Shown here: positions 17,158-27,236 of the stretch, in pieces | How positions within the stretch are numbered: position 1 is the stretch's first letter | Layout: every line of letters begins with the position of its first letter | Assembly: GCF_012274275.1 (NCBI RefSeq) | Contig: NZ_JAANZA010000002.1 | Span: 1-64,000 of the forward strand | Origin: Cryobacterium sp. BB307 | GTDB lineage: Bacteria; Actinomycetota; Actinomycetes; Actinomycetales; Microbacteriaceae | Direction of reading: 5' to 3' | Length of the DNA stretch: 64,000 nt | The notes under the pieces: generated by a model | The model's database searches: none | What the model saw: only the letters and a program-made list of their open reading frames with translations | Told to the model about the DNA's origin: nothing | Program-made: the position numbers and the translations under genes

Positions 17158-18699
17158 ATGGCTGTTTCTCTCGGTACCGGGCCGCTGTCGCCCGGTGATG
17201 TCGTCGCCGTCGCCCGGGATGACGAACCCGTCGAGCTCGCCCCGGATGCCCTCACCGCGATGGCCGAGTCCCGGGCGGTTGTCGAGCAGCTCGCGAGCGA
17301 CGACCAGCCGCACTACGGCGTCTCCACCGGCTTCGGCGCGCTCGCGAGCAAGCACATCCCGTTCGAGCGGCGCACCCAGCTGCAGCGCTCGCTCGTCCGC
17401 AGTCACGCAGCCTCCAGCGGCGCAGAGGTCGAACGCGAGGTGGTGCGCGCGACCATGCTGCTGCGCCTGTCGACGCTGGCTACAGGGCGCACCGGGGTCC
17501 GCCCGGTCGTCGCCGAGACCTACGCGGCACTGTTGAACGCAGGGCTAACCCCGGTCGTCGGCGAGTACGGCAGCCTCGGCTGCTCGGGGGACCTGGCCCC
17601 ACTCGCCCACATCGCACTCGCGGCGATGGGCGAGGGCACGGTGCGGGATTCCAGCGGCACCCTCGTCGAGGCATCCGACGCGCTCGCCGCGGCCGGCATC
17701 GAGCCGATCGAGCTGCACGAGAAGGAGGGCCTCGCCCTCATCAACGGCACCGACGGCATGCTCGGCATGCTCGTCCTCGCGCTGAACGACCTGCGCGCGC
17801 TTGTCACCACCGCTGATCTCGCCGCAGCGATGAGCGTCGAGGGTCTCACCGGGACCGGCGCGGTGTTCGCCGCCGACCTGCAGGCGCTGCGGCCGCATCC
17901 GGGACAGCGCGACTCCGCGGCGAACATGCGCGCGGTGCTCGCCGACTCCGACATGGTGAGCCACCCGACTGGATTCACCCGGGTGCAGGACGCCTACTCG
18001 CTGCGGTGCGCGCCGCAAGTGCACGGCGCGGTGCGCGACACCATCCAGCACGCCGCGATGGTCGCCGAGCGCGAGCTGGCAGCGGCGATCGACAATCCGG
18101 TGGTGACTCCGGATGGCCGGCTCGAGTCGAACGGGAACTTCCACGGCGCACCGCTCGGCTACGTGCTCGACTTCCTCGCCATCGCTGTCGCCGACCTGGC
18201 CAGCATGAGCGAGCGCCGCACCGACCGCTTCCTCGACGTCGCCCGCAATCACGGGCTGAACGCGTTCCTCGCCGACGACCCCGGCGTCGACTCCGGCCAT
18301 ATGATCGCCCAGTACACCGCCGCGGGGATCGTCAACGAGCTCAAGCGGCTCGCCACGCCGGCGAGCGTCGACTCGATCCCGTCGTCGGCGATGCAGGAGG
18401 ACCACGTCTCGATGGGCTGGGGCGCCGCCCGCAAGCTGCGGCGCGCGATCGATGGACTCGGCCGCGTCATCGCGATCGAGCTGCTCACCGCCGCTCGCGC
18501 GATGGACTTGCGCGCGCCGGTCGAGCCTGGCCCAGTCGCAGCCGCGGTCCGGGCACGGTTGCGGGAGGCGATCGAGGGGCCGGCGACCGACCGCTATCTC
18601 GCCCCTGAGATCGAGGACGCCTATTCGATGGTGTTGGACGGCTCGCTGCTGCAGGCCGCGGCAGCCGTCGTCTCGGAGCGAGGAGGAGAACTCGTATGA
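17158..18699 (+). CDS. hutH: Histidine ammonia-lyase
   Basis: A 513-residue lyase that deaminates L-histidine to urocanate. The MIO prosthetic group forms from residues 142-144, here Cys-Ser-Gly in [14 protein letters not shown], where most bacterial enzymes have Ala-Ser-Gly; Ser143 falls at the standard position. [15 protein letters not shown] and [12 protein letters not shown] are further family landmarks. An in-frame GTG at 17152 has better spacing to GGGAG (17141-17145) and may be the true start. The gene overlaps hutU as ATGA. Confidence 0.95.
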   Translation: MAVSLGTGPLSPGDVVAVARDDEPVELAPDALTAMAESRAVVEQLASDDQPHYGVSTGFGALASKHIPFERRTQLQRSLVRSHAASSGAEVEREVVRATMLLRLSTLATGRTGVRPVVAETYAALLNAGLTPVVGEYGSLGCSGDLAPLAHIALAAMGEGTVRDSSGTLVEASDALAAAGIEPIELHEKEGLALINGTDGMLGMLVLALNDLRALVTTADLAAAMSVEGLTGTGAVFAADLQALRPHPGQRDSAANMRAVLADSDMVSHPTGFTRVQDAYSLRCAPQVHGAVRDTIQHAAMVAERELAAAIDNPVVTPDGRLESNGNFHGAPLGYVLDFLAIAVADLASMSERRTDRFLDVARNHGLNAFLADDPGVDSGHMIAQYTAAGIVNELKRLATPASVDSIPSSAMQEDHVSMGWGAARKLRRAIDGLGRVIAIELLTAARAMDLRAPVEPGPVAAAVRARLREAIEGPATDRYLAPEIEDAYSMVLDGSLLQAAAAVVSERGGELV

Positions 18700-20357
18700 G
18701 CGGACCACGACCGGTGCGCGCCCACCGCGGCAGCACCCTGAACACCCTCGGCTGGCAGCAGGAGGCCGCCCTCCGGATGCTGCAGAACAACCTCGACCCG
18801 GAGGTTGCAGAGCATCCGGATGCGCTGGTCGTCTACGGCGGGACAGGCAAGGCCGCGCGCGACTGGGCCAGCTTCGACGCGATCGTGCGCACGCTGACCA
18901 CTCTCAAGGGCGACGAGACCATGCTCGTGCAGTCCGGCCGGCCGGTCGGCGTCATGCAGACGCACGAGTGGGCGCCGCGCGTGCTCATCGCCAACTCGAA
19001 CCTCGTCGGCGACTGGGCCAACTGGGACGAGTTCCGCCGCCTCGAGCAGCTCGGCCTGACCATGTACGGGCAGATGACCGCAGGCTCGTGGATCTACATC
19101 GGAACGCAGGGCATCCTGCAGGGCACCTATGAAACCTTCGCCGCGGTCGCAGCCAAGCGCAACGGTGGCACCCTGGCTGGCACGATCACACTGACCGGCG
19201 GGCTCGGCGGGATGGGCGGCGCCCAACCGCTCGCGGTGACGATGAACGGCGGCGTCGCGATCTGCGTCGACGTCGACCCGAGCCGCATCGCGCGCAGGCT
19301 GGAGCACCGCTACCTCGACGTGCAGGCCGACAGCCTGGAGCACGCGCTCCAGCTCGCCTACGACGCCCGCGACGCCCGCCGGCCGCTCAGCATCGGGGTG
19401 CTCGGCAATGCGGCGGATGTCGTGCCGCGGCTGCTCGCGATGAGCGCCGAGATTGACATCGTCACCGACCAGACGAGCGCGCACGACCCGCTCGCCTACC
19501 TGCCGCTCGAGTTCTCGTTCGACGAGTGGGACGCCGCACGGAGCGCCGACCCGGCCGGTTTCGCGAACGCGGCGCGCCAGTCGATGGCGCGGCACGTCGA
19601 GGCGATGGTGGGCTTCCAGAATTCGGGCGCCGAGGTGTTCGACTACGGCAACAACATCCGCACCGAGGCGCTCGCCGCCGGGTACGCCGACGCGTTCGCG
19701 TTCCCCGGGTTCGTGCCCGCCTACATCCGGCCGCTGTTCGCCGAGGGGAAGGGCCCGTTCCGCTGGGCAGCGCTCAGCGGCGACCCCGCCGACATCGCGG
19801 CGACCGACCGGGCGGTGCTCGAGCTGTTCCCGGAGAACGAATCGCTGGCCCGCTGGATCAAGCTCGCGGGGGAGCGCGTGCACTTCCAGGGACTGCCCGC
19901 CCGCATCTGCTGGCTCGGCTACGGCGAACGCGACGTCGCCGGGCTGCGCTTCAACGACATGGTCGCAGCCGGCGAACTCGGCGCACCGATCGTGATCGGC
20001 CGCGACCACCTCGACTCGGGCTCGGTCGCCTCGCCCTACCGCGAGACGGAGGCGATGCTCGACGGGTCCGACGCCATCGCCGACTGGCCGCTGCTGAACG
20101 CGCTGGTGAACACGGCATCCGGCGCCAGCTGGGTGTCGATCCACCACGGCGGCGGTGTCGGCATCGGCCGGTCGATCCACGCCGGCCAGGTGTCGGTGGC
20201 CGACGGGACGCCGCTCGCCGCAGAGAAGCTCGCCCGGGTGCTGCGCAACGATCCCGGGATGGGCGTCGTCCGTCACGTCGATGCCGGGTACGACCACGCC
20301 GTCGAGATCGCCGATGAACGCGGTGTGCGCATCCCCATGCGGGAGACTGGCGACTGA
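18696..20357 (+). CDS. hutU: Urocanate hydratase
   Basis: A 553-residue NAD-dependent enzyme converting urocanate to imidazolone propionate. Diagnostic segments are [14 protein letters not shown] near the N-terminus, [19 protein letters not shown] (NAD-binding region) and YGNNIRTEA. Length matches the family. It overlaps hutH upstream (ATGA) and the arginase-family gene downstream (TGATG), so the operon is translationally coupled. Confidence 0.96.
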   Translation: MSGPRPVRAHRGSTLNTLGWQQEAALRMLQNNLDPEVAEHPDALVVYGGTGKAARDWASFDAIVRTLTTLKGDETMLVQSGRPVGVMQTHEWAPRVLIANSNLVGDWANWDEFRRLEQLGLTMYGQMTAGSWIYIGTQGILQGTYETFAAVAAKRNGGTLAGTITLTGGLGGMGGAQPLAVTMNGGVAICVDVDPSRIARRLEHRYLDVQADSLEHALQLAYDARDARRPLSIGVLGNAADVVPRLLAMSAEIDIVTDQTSAHDPLAYLPLEFSFDEWDAARSADPAGFANAARQSMARHVEAMVGFQNSGAEVFDYGNNIRTEALAAGYADAFAFPGFVPAYIRPLFAEGKGPFRWAALSGDPADIAATDRAVLELFPENESLARWIKLAGERVHFQGLPARICWLGYGERDVAGLRFNDMVAAGELGAPIVIGRDHLDSGSVASPYRETEAMLDGSDAIADWPLLNALVNTASGASWVSIHHGGGVGIGRSIHAGQVSVADGTPLAAEKLARVLRNDPGMGVVRHVDAGYDHAVEIADERGVRIPMRETGD

Positions 20358-21235
20358 TGGCTCTGTCGCACGATCCGCTCTGGCCCCGCGCGGGCGACTG
20401 GCCCGCGCCCGCCGGTGCCGCCGATGTCGCGCTGGTCGGGGTGCCGACCTGGCGCACCTCGCTGTCGGCGACCGACGCCGGGAAGACCCCGGCGGCCGTG
20501 CGGGAGGCTCTCCGCTACTACGGCGAGTTCGCGTATACCGTGCCGTGGGGCGAGCTGTCGATCGTCGACTGCGGTGACCTGGCCGATCCGGATGCCGACG
20601 AGCGGGCGGCCGCAGCGGCGATCGCCGCGATCGAGGCCGAGTTGGTGATCGCGCTCGGCGGCGACAACGCCGCGACCGTGCCGACCGCGTTGGGCCGGAT
20701 GGGCGACGGGTTGGCGGCCGGCGGGCTGGTCACCCTCGACGCCCATCACGACCTGCGGGACGGCGTCAGCAACGGGTCGCCGGTGCGGCGGCTGATCGAG
20801 GCCGGCCTCGACGGCGGCCGGGTCGTGCAGGTCGGGATCGCCGACTTCGCGAACTCCGCCGAGTACGCAGCGCGTGCCGCCGACTACGGCATCACGGTTG
20901 TGCACCGCGACGCCCTGATGCTGCGACCGATGGCGGACGTGATGGCGGAGGCGCTCGAGTTGGCGGCATCCGGGGGCGGCCCGGTGCACGTCGACCTGGA
21001 CGTGGATGTGTGCGATCGCTCGGTCGCGCCGGCCTGCCCGGCGTCGGTTCCGGGCGGAATCTCGGCGCACGAGCTGCGGATCGCCGCGCGACTGGCTGGT
21101 GCGCATCCGACCGTCCGCTCGGTCGATCTGGTCGAGGTTGACGCGACGAAGGACACACCAGATCAGCGGACCATCCGGCTGGTCGCGCTGTGCGTACTCG
21201 AGTCGGTAGCAGGATTTCGAAGTAGAACACTGTAA
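20357..21235 (+). CDS. hutG: Arginase-family hydrolase, probable formimidoylglutamase
   Basis: A 292-residue ureohydrolase. The metal-binding motifs are recognisable: GGDNAATVP (usually GGDHS), DAHHDLRDG, and HVDLDVDVCDRSVAPA near residue 215. In hut operons this family hydrolyses N-formimino-glutamate to glutamate and formamide, which completes the pathway set here. The replacement of His by Asn in the first motif is seen in some formimidoylglutamase-like members but would need checking. Agmatinase activity is an alternative. Confidence 0.8.
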   Translation: MALSHDPLWPRAGDWPAPAGAADVALVGVPTWRTSLSATDAGKTPAAVREALRYYGEFAYTVPWGELSIVDCGDLADPDADERAAAAAIAAIEAELVIALGGDNAATVPTALGRMGDGLAAGGLVTLDAHHDLRDGVSNGSPVRRLIEAGLDGGRVVQVGIADFANSAEYAARAADYGITVVHRDALMLRPMADVMAEALELAASGGGPVHVDLDVDVCDRSVAPACPASVPGGISAHELRIAARLAGAHPTVRSVDLVEVDATKDTPDQRTIRLVALCVLESVAGFRSRTL

Positions 21236-21270
21236 GTTAAGGCGTCGTTAAATTTTGAAAGGCGCCCAAC

Positions 21271-22419
21271 TTGAGCACTGTGATCGACAACATCGGCCTG
21301 CTGGTCACCAACGACCCTGAGCAGGGCGAGTTGACCGCGGAGCGGGCCAACGCCGCTGTCGTCATCGACAACGGCGTCATCAGCTGGGTCGGCGACGCGG
21401 GCAGCGCTCCGGATGCCGACGACCGGCTCGACGTCGGCGGGCGCTGCGTCATCCCCGGCTTCGTCGACAGCCACAGCCACGTCGTGTTCGCGGGCGACCG
21501 CTCCGACGAGTTCGTGGCGCGGATGGCGGGCGAGGAGTACGCCGCCGGCGGCATCCGCCGCACGGTCGAGGCGACCCGCTCCGCGAGCGACGCCGAATTG
21601 GCGCGCAACGCGACGCGCCTGGTCGCCGAGATGCGGGCGCAGGGCACCACCACCGTCGAGATCAAGAGCGGCTACGGGCTGACCTCGATCGACGAGGCGC
21701 GAAGCCTCGCCATCGCTGGCCAGTTCACCACCGAGACGACCTTCCTCGGGGCGCACGTCGTCCCCGCCGAATTCGCCGACGACCCGGCCGGCTACGTCGA
21801 ACTGGTCACCGGCACCATGCTCGACCTGTGCGCGCCCCTTTCGAAGTGGATCGACGTGTTCTGTGACGACGGCGCATTCGACGTCGACCAGGCACGCGCC
21901 ATCCTCGAGGCGGGAATCGACCGTGGGCTCGGGGCGCGGCTGCACGGCGGCCAGCTGGGAACGTCAGGCGCGGTGCAGCTCGCGGTCGAACTGGACGCGG
22001 CGAGCGTCGACCACTGCACCTTCCTCACCGATGAGGATGTCTCGGCGCTCGCTGGCGGCAACACCGTCGCGACGCTGCTGCCGGGCGTCGAGTTCTCCAC
22101 CCGCCAGCCGTACCCGGATGCGCGCAGGCTGATGGACGCGGGCGTCACCGTGGCGATCGCGAGCGACTGCAACCCGGGGTCGAGCTACACGTCGTCAATG
22201 TCGTTCTGCATCGCCCTCGCGGTGCGCGAGCTGGGGATGACGACGGCTGAGGCGCTCTGGGCGGCGACCGCAGGGGGAGCCGCGGCGCTTCGCCGCGAGG
22301 ACGTCGGCGTGCTGGCAGAGGGCAAGAAGGCCGACCTGGTCGTGCTCGACGCCCCGCACTACAGCTACCTGGCCTACCGGCCGGGCGTGCCGCAGGTGCA
22401 GCAGGTCTTCAAGGCGTAG
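21271..22419 (+). CDS. hutI: Imidazolonepropionase
   Basis: A 382-residue amidohydrolase that opens imidazolone propionate to N-formimino-glutamate. The metal site begins with [12 protein letters not shown], and RLHGGQLG and [10 protein letters not shown] are typical later segments. The start is TTG with GAAAGG about 8 bases upstream; no ATG or GTG fits. It is the last gene of the hut operon and converges with the haemoglobin gene with only three bases between stops. Confidence 0.93.
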   Translation: MSTVIDNIGLLVTNDPEQGELTAERANAAVVIDNGVISWVGDAGSAPDADDRLDVGGRCVIPGFVDSHSHVVFAGDRSDEFVARMAGEEYAAGGIRRTVEATRSASDAELARNATRLVAEMRAQGTTTVEIKSGYGLTSIDEARSLAIAGQFTTETTFLGAHVVPAEFADDPAGYVELVTGTMLDLCAPLSKWIDVFCDDGAFDVDQARAILEAGIDRGLGARLHGGQLGTSGAVQLAVELDAASVDHCTFLTDEDVSALAGGNTVATLLPGVEFSTRQPYPDARRLMDAGVTVAIASDCNPGSSYTSSMSFCIALAVRELGMTTAEALWAATAGGAAALRREDVGVLAEGKKADLVVLDAPHYSYLAYRPGVPQVQQVFKA

Positions 22420-22422
22420 CGG

Positions 22423-22863
22423 CTACTCCTCGAAGGTGTTGACGAGCGAGTGGGCGGCGCGCTCGAGGTAGCCCCACAGCGTCGCGTCCTGCAACGGCGG
22501 CAGCTCGAGCGTGTCCAGGGCGTCGCGCATGTGTCGCAGCCAGCGCTCCCGGGCATCCGGGTTCACCTTGAACGCGACGTGCCGCATCCGGAGTCTGGGA
22601 TGTCCACGTTCCTCGCTGTAGGTCTTCGGTCCGCCCCAGTACTGCTGCAGGAACATGCTCAGGCGACGGATGGCGCCATCGAGGTCGTGCGCCGGGTACA
22701 TCGGCCACAACACCGGGTCGTTCTGCACGCCCTCATAGAACGCGGTGACCAGCCGGTCGAAGGTCTCGCTGCCGCCGATCTGGTCGAAGAGTTCGCCGCC
22801 GACCGCGGTGCCGCCCTCGCCGGTGCGCAGCGTCACGTGGGTCTCCCCACCGGTTTCACTCAC
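22423..22863 (-). CDS. glbO: Group II truncated haemoglobin
   Basis: A 146-residue haem protein of the actinobacterial trHbO type. Landmarks are LFDQIGGSETFDRLVTAFYE, LQQYWGGPKTYSEERGHPRL and a C-terminal WGYLERAAHSLVNTFEE. Likely roles are oxygen or nitric-oxide handling. The GTG at 22863 overlaps the mscS end by 8 bases, which I prefer to the longer frame starting inside mscS. Confidence 0.88.
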   Translation of the reverse strand: MSETGGETHVTLRTGEGGTAVGGELFDQIGGSETFDRLVTAFYEGVQNDPVLWPMYPAHDLDGAIRRLSMFLQQYWGGPKTYSEERGHPRLRMRHVAFKVNPDARERWLRHMRDALDTLELPPLQDATLWGYLERAAHSLVNTFEE

Positions 22864-23836
22864 CGGACTCCTCCTTCTCGGTCGTCGGCTGCTGTGTCCG
22901 CCTGCCGACTGGTTGCGGGACATCCGGACTGTCGATGACCACCCGGTTCAACGCGGGCAGACCGACGTTGATCTCGTCGAGCGCGTGCTTGAGCCGCAGC
23001 CGCAGCTCACGCGCAACCGCCCACTGCTCCGCAGGCCGCGCCTTCATCACCAGGCGGATGACGATGGCCTCGGCCGACACGGATTCGATGCCCCAGATCT
23101 CCGGCTTCTCGAGGATCTTCGAGCGCCAGGCCGGGCTGTTCGACATGGCGGTGGCCGTCTCCAGCAGCGTCTCCTGGATAGCGGAGACATCCGCGGTGTA
23201 CGGGGCGGGGAGGTCGATGATGACGCGGGCCCAATCGTGGGAGAAGTTGCCGACGCGCAGGATCTCGCCATTGCGAACGAACCACAGGGTGCCGTCAACC
23301 GAACGCACCTTGGTGATGCGCAGGCCGACCTCTTCGACGGTGCCGGTCGCTTCGCCCACGTCGACGACATCGCCGACCCCGAGCTGGTCCTCGGCGACCA
23401 TGAAGATCCCGTTCAGCACGTCTTTCACGATGTTCTGCGCGCCGAAACCCAGACCGGCGCCGATCGCGGCGCTGACGATCGCGAACGCTCCGGTGGCGTT
23501 GGGGAAGACGATCGAGATCACCAGCAGGAGGATCACGATCGTGATGATCGCCGTCACGGCGCTGTTGAAGACGGTGCCGAGCGCCCTGGTGCGCTGCACA
23601 ACCCGCGCCGCGGCGAGCGGCGAGGAGATCAGGGCCTGGGTGTCGTCGACACTGTGCTTTTTCTTGGCGCCCGTGACAACGCGGTTGACGACTCGTCGGA
23701 TGCCTAAGCGCAGCGCCCAGTTGAGCACGAGGGCGAAGACGACGAGAAGAAGGGCTTTGACCAGCGGATGGCTGAAGAACGCGTCGACGTTCGCCCAGAA
23801 GGCCGTCCAGTCGAAGGCGGGGGGAGTCTCATCCAT
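22856..23836 (-). CDS. Small-conductance mechanosensitive channel (MscS family)
   Basis: A 326-residue membrane channel. An N-terminal helix (ALLLVVFALVLNWALRLGI) is followed by a second (AVTAIITIVILLLVISIVF) and the pore helix, in which Ala/Gly alternation is visible in FAIVSAAIGAGLGFGAQNI. The cytoplasmic beta domain starts at DQLGVGDVVDVG. It protects cells from osmotic downshock. It overlaps the haemoglobin gene, so the two are co-transcribed. Confidence 0.92.
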   Translation of the reverse strand: MDETPPAFDWTAFWANVDAFFSHPLVKALLLVVFALVLNWALRLGIRRVVNRVVTGAKKKHSVDDTQALISSPLAAARVVQRTRALGTVFNSAVTAIITIVILLLVISIVFPNATGAFAIVSAAIGAGLGFGAQNIVKDVLNGIFMVAEDQLGVGDVVDVGEATGTVEEVGLRITKVRSVDGTLWFVRNGEILRVGNFSHDWARVIIDLPAPYTADVSAIQETLLETATAMSNSPAWRSKILEKPEIWGIESVSAEAIVIRLVMKARPAEQWAVARELRLRLKHALDEINVGLPALNRVVIDSPDVPQPVGRRTQQPTTEKEESGE

Positions 23837-23895
23837 ATTCTCGCCAGTCTACTTTTCTGCGCCTGCTCACTCACTCCGAGGGGTCGCTAACGCCG

Positions 23896-23949
23896 AGTTG
23901 CCCACTTCGGCCCCTGAAAATGCGGAAACAGGGGCCAAAGTGGGCAACT
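23896..23949. terminator. Long hairpin between pepN and mscS
   Basis: Two 21-base arms (23896-23916 and 23929-23949) are complementary except for one position and enclose a 12-base loop, AAAATGCGGAAA. It starts 9 bases beyond the pepN stop in the direction of transcription. It suits a terminator, and it may also be a copy of an interspersed palindromic repeat because the flank contains CGAGGGGTCGC, shared with 5860. Confidence 0.7.
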
Positions 23950-23957
23950 GGGAGGTG

Positions 23958-26498
23958 TCAGCGCTGCTTGTCGCGCTCCTGCGCCTTCAGCGCGCGCTCC
24001 ACACCTGCGAGGTTCTCCACCACGAGGCGGCGCAGCGCCGGGATCTCCTGGTTGGCGTCCAGCCACGCGTTGGTTGCGTCGACGAGCGACTGGGTCGCCA
24101 GCGGCGCGGGGTAGAGGCCCACGATGAGCGTCTCGGCGATGTGGTAGCTGCGCGACTCCCAGATGTTCGCAAGGCTCGCGAAGTAGCGCTCCACGAGCGG
24201 CTCGAGCACCGCGGGGTCGTTGACGTGCTGGAAGCCGAGCGCGGTGTTCCGTACGATCGCGTTCGGCGCATCCGCCTGATCCACAATGGACGAGAACGCC
24301 TTGAGCTTCGCCTCCACCGTCGGGAACGTGGCGCGAGCGCGAGCCGCCGCCTGCTGGCCATTTGCGGTGTTGTCCTTCTCCAGCGCGGCGTCGATGTCCG
24401 CCTCGGTCGCAGCGCCGTTCAGCACGAGACCCTCAAGAAGCTCCCAACGCAGGTCGGTGTCGACGGTCAGGCCGTCAAGTGCGACGGTGCCGTCGAGCAG
24501 GCCACGCAGCGCGGCGACGTGGTCACCGATCGACGCGACGCTCGCAAAGAACTTCACGAACTGGAACTGCGCATCCGACCCCGCCTCCGCCAGTTCGGCG
24601 AGAGTCCACAGCGACGAGCCGATGTATTCGAGCGTCTTGGCGCGCTCGAACGGGTCGACGTAGGTGCGCACCGTGGTGACGAGCTGGTTCAGCGTCGTCC
24701 GGATGGTGGTGCTCTCGGTCTCGCTGGCGATGTTGCCGAGCACGAGCTTCACGTAGTCGCGCGGGGCGACCTCCGCGTCGCGGGTCGAGTCCCACACCGA
24801 ACCCCAGACGAGTGCGCGCGCGAGCGGGTCCTCGATGTCCTTCAGGTGCGCGATCGCCGTCTCGAGCGACTGCTCGTCGAGGCGGATCTTCGCGTAGGCC
24901 AGGTCGTCGTCGTTGATGAGCACGAGCGCTGGCTTGCGGCGCCCGACCAGGCCGGGAACCTCGGTGCGCTCGCCATCGACGTCCAGCTCCAGCCGGTCAT
25001 CCCGCACGAGTTTGCCCGCGACGAGGTCGTAGAAGCCGATCGCGAGACGGTGCGGGCGGATGGTCGGGTAGTCCTCCGGCGCGCTCTGCAGCACCGCGAA
25101 GCTCGTGATGGTGCCCGAGGCATCCGTCTCGATCTCCGGTCGCAGCGTGTTCACGCCAGCGGTCTCCAGCCACATCTTGGACCAGCCGCTCAGGTCGCGG
25201 CCGCTCGTCACTTCGAGCTCTGCCATCAGGTCCGTCAGCTCGGTGTTGCCGTATGCGTGCTTCTTGAAGTACGCGGCGACCCCGGCGAAGAACGCCTCCT
25301 CGCCGACCCAGGCTACGAGCTGCTTGAGCACCGAGCCGCCCTTGGCGTAGGTGATGCCGTCGAAGTTGACCTGCACGTCCTCTAGGTCGTTGATGGTCGC
25401 GACCACCGGATGCGTCGACGGCAGCTGGTCCTGTCGGTAGGCCCAGCTCTTCTCCATCGCCTGGAAGGTGGTCCACGCCTCCGACCACTCGGTGGCCTCG
25501 GCGGTCGCGATGGTGGATGCCCACTCGGCGAAGGACTCGTTGAGCCACAGGTCGTTCCACCACTTCATGGTGACCAGGTCGCCGAACCACATGTGCGCGA
25601 GCTCGTGCAGGATCGTGACGACGCGACGCTCCTTGATCGCATCCGTCACCTTCGACCGGAAGACGTAGGTCTCGGTGAACGTGACTGCACCGGCGTTCTC
25701 CATCGCCCCGGCGTTGAACTCCGGCACGAAGAGCTGGTCGTACTTCTCGAACGGGTACGGGTAGTCGAACTTGCTCTCGAAGTAGGCGAAGCCCTGACGG
25801 GTCTTCTCGAAGAGGTAGTCAGCGTCGAGGTACTGACTGAGCGACTTGCGCGAGTAGATGCAGAGCGGGATCATCCGCCCGTCGCTGCTCGTCAGTTCGC
25901 TGCGCTCGACAGCGTACGGGCCTGCCACGATGGCGGTGATATACGACGAGATCACCGGGGTGGGCGCGAATAGCCAGGTCGCCGAGTCACCGTTGATAAC
26001 CGGCGCGGGGGTCGGCGAGTTGGACACGACCACCCAGTGCGCGGGGGCGGTGACGGTGAAGGCGAAGGATGCCTTCAAGTCGGGCTGCTCGAACACCGCG
26101 AACACGCGGCGGGAGTCCGGCACCTCGAACTGCGAGTAGAGGTACACCTCGTTGTCCACCGGGTCGACGAAGCGGTGCAGCCCCTCGCCGGAGTTGGTGT
26201 ACTCGGCGTCAGCGTCGACGCGCAGCACGTTCTCCTCGGCGAGGCCCGCGAGCTGGATGCGCACACCGTCGGCCACGGAAGGGTCCAGTTCGACGCCGTT
26301 CAGCTGGATCGAGTGCACCGTGCGAGTGAACGCGTCGATGAACGTCGAGGCGCCAGCGGTCGCGGTGAATCTGACGACCGTGGTACTGCGGAACACCTCG
26401 GGTCCCGTCGTGAGGTCGAGCTCGACGTCGTAGCTCTGCACATCGATGAGCGCCTTGCGCTCCTGCGCTTCGAGGCGGGTGAGGTTGTCTCCAGGCAC
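23958..26498 (-). CDS. pepN: Aminopeptidase N
   Basis: An 846-residue M1-family zinc aminopeptidase that removes N-terminal residues from peptides. GAMEN (residues 264-268) binds the substrate N-terminus. Zinc ligands are HELAH (298-302) and Glu321 in NESFAEW. Length and order match actinobacterial PepN with its long C-terminal helical ERAP-like domain. It is probably monocistronic and cytoplasmic; no signal peptide is visible. Confidence 0.95.
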   Translation of the reverse strand: MPGDNLTRLEAQERKALIDVQSYDVELDLTTGPEVFRSTTVVRFTATAGASTFIDAFTRTVHSIQLNGVELDPSVADGVRIQLAGLAEENVLRVDADAEYTNSGEGLHRFVDPVDNEVYLYSQFEVPDSRRVFAVFEQPDLKASFAFTVTAPAHWVVVSNSPTPAPVINGDSATWLFAPTPVISSYITAIVAGPYAVERSELTSSDGRMIPLCIYSRKSLSQYLDADYLFEKTRQGFAYFESKFDYPYPFEKYDQLFVPEFNAGAMENAGAVTFTETYVFRSKVTDAIKERRVVTILHELAHMWFGDLVTMKWWNDLWLNESFAEWASTIATAEATEWSEAWTTFQAMEKSWAYRQDQLPSTHPVVATINDLEDVQVNFDGITYAKGGSVLKQLVAWVGEEAFFAGVAAYFKKHAYGNTELTDLMAELEVTSGRDLSGWSKMWLETAGVNTLRPEIETDASGTITSFAVLQSAPEDYPTIRPHRLAIGFYDLVAGKLVRDDRLELDVDGERTEVPGLVGRRKPALVLINDDDLAYAKIRLDEQSLETAIAHLKDIEDPLARALVWGSVWDSTRDAEVAPRDYVKLVLGNIASETESTTIRTTLNQLVTTVRTYVDPFERAKTLEYIGSSLWTLAELAEAGSDAQFQFVKFFASVASIGDHVAALRGLLDGTVALDGLTVDTDLRWELLEGLVLNGAATEADIDAALEKDNTANGQQAAARARATFPTVEAKLKAFSSIVDQADAPNAIVRNTALGFQHVNDPAVLEPLVERYFASLANIWESRSYHIAETLIVGLYPAPLATQSLVDATNAWLDANQEIPALRRLVVENLAGVERALKAQERDKQR

Positions 26499-26618
26499 TT
26501 AGGCTCCCATGTCAGCGAACGAATTGCGCGCGGCAACGGCGGCGGCGCGCACCCCAGACTAGTCGGCGCGGCCACCCCGATGCAGGTCACCCAGCGGGGA
26601 TGCGCTTGACTGGGATGC

Positions 26619-27236
26619 ATGACCACCGAAGCATCCGCCACCCCTGTTCACTTCTGGTTCGACCCGTCCTGCCCGTGGGCCTGGATGACGAGCCGCTGGG
26701 TCGACGAGGTGTCACAGCATCGCGAACTTGACGTCAACTGGCATGTGATGAGCCTCGCGGTGCTGAACGAGGACAAGGATGTCGACGACGCCTACCGGGC
26801 GTTCTTCCCACGCGCGCTGCGTTACACCCGGCTCGTCGCCGCGGTGAAGGAACTCGAGGGCGCTGGCGTCGTCAAGCCGCTCTACGACGCGCTCGGCGCC
26901 CGCATCCACCTCGACGGTTCGAAGGATCCGGATGCCGTGATCCCGGAGGCGCTCGCCGAACTGGGCCTGCCGGCCGAGTACCTGAAGTACGCCGACAGCG
27001 ACGAGTTCGACGAGCAGATGCGCGCGTCGCACTTCGACGGCATCAACCGAGTCGGCCAGGACGTCGGCACTCCGGTCATCGCCGTGAACGATGTCGCGTT
27101 CTTCGGTCCGGTGATTTCGCCCACACCAAAGGGCGACCAAGCGGTCGCCCTCTGGGATGGCGTTCTAGCTGCGGCTTCCTACGATGGGTTCTTCGAACTG
27201 AAGCGGTCGCGCACTCGGGGCCCGGTCTTCGACTGA
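26619..27236 (+). CDS. DsbA-family oxidoreductase, mycothiol-dependent nitroreductase-like
   Basis: A 205-residue thioredoxin-fold protein resembling Mycobacterium tuberculosis Rv2466c. The active-site region is FWFDPSCPWAWMTSRW: Cys18 is kept but position 21 is Ala where Rv2466c has the second Cys of CPWC. A one-cysteine protein could still react with mycothiol. VGTPVIAVNDVAFFGPV is the cis-Pro loop. The end overlaps the convergent next gene by 72 bases. Confidence 0.8.
   Translation: MTTEASATPVHFWFDPSCPWAWMTSRWVDEVSQHRELDVNWHVMSLAVLNEDKDVDDAYRAFFPRALRYTRLVAAVKELEGAGVVKPLYDALGARIHLDGSKDPDAVIPEALAELGLPAEYLKYADSDEFDEQMRASHFDGINRVGQDVGTPVIAVNDVAFFGPVISPTPKGDQAVALWDGVLAAASYDGFFELKRSRTRGPVFD

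Noticed and set aside
22935..25385. 816-codon open frame on the plus strand opposite mscS and pepN
   Set aside because: It spans two well-recognised genes on the other strand and has no motif of its own.
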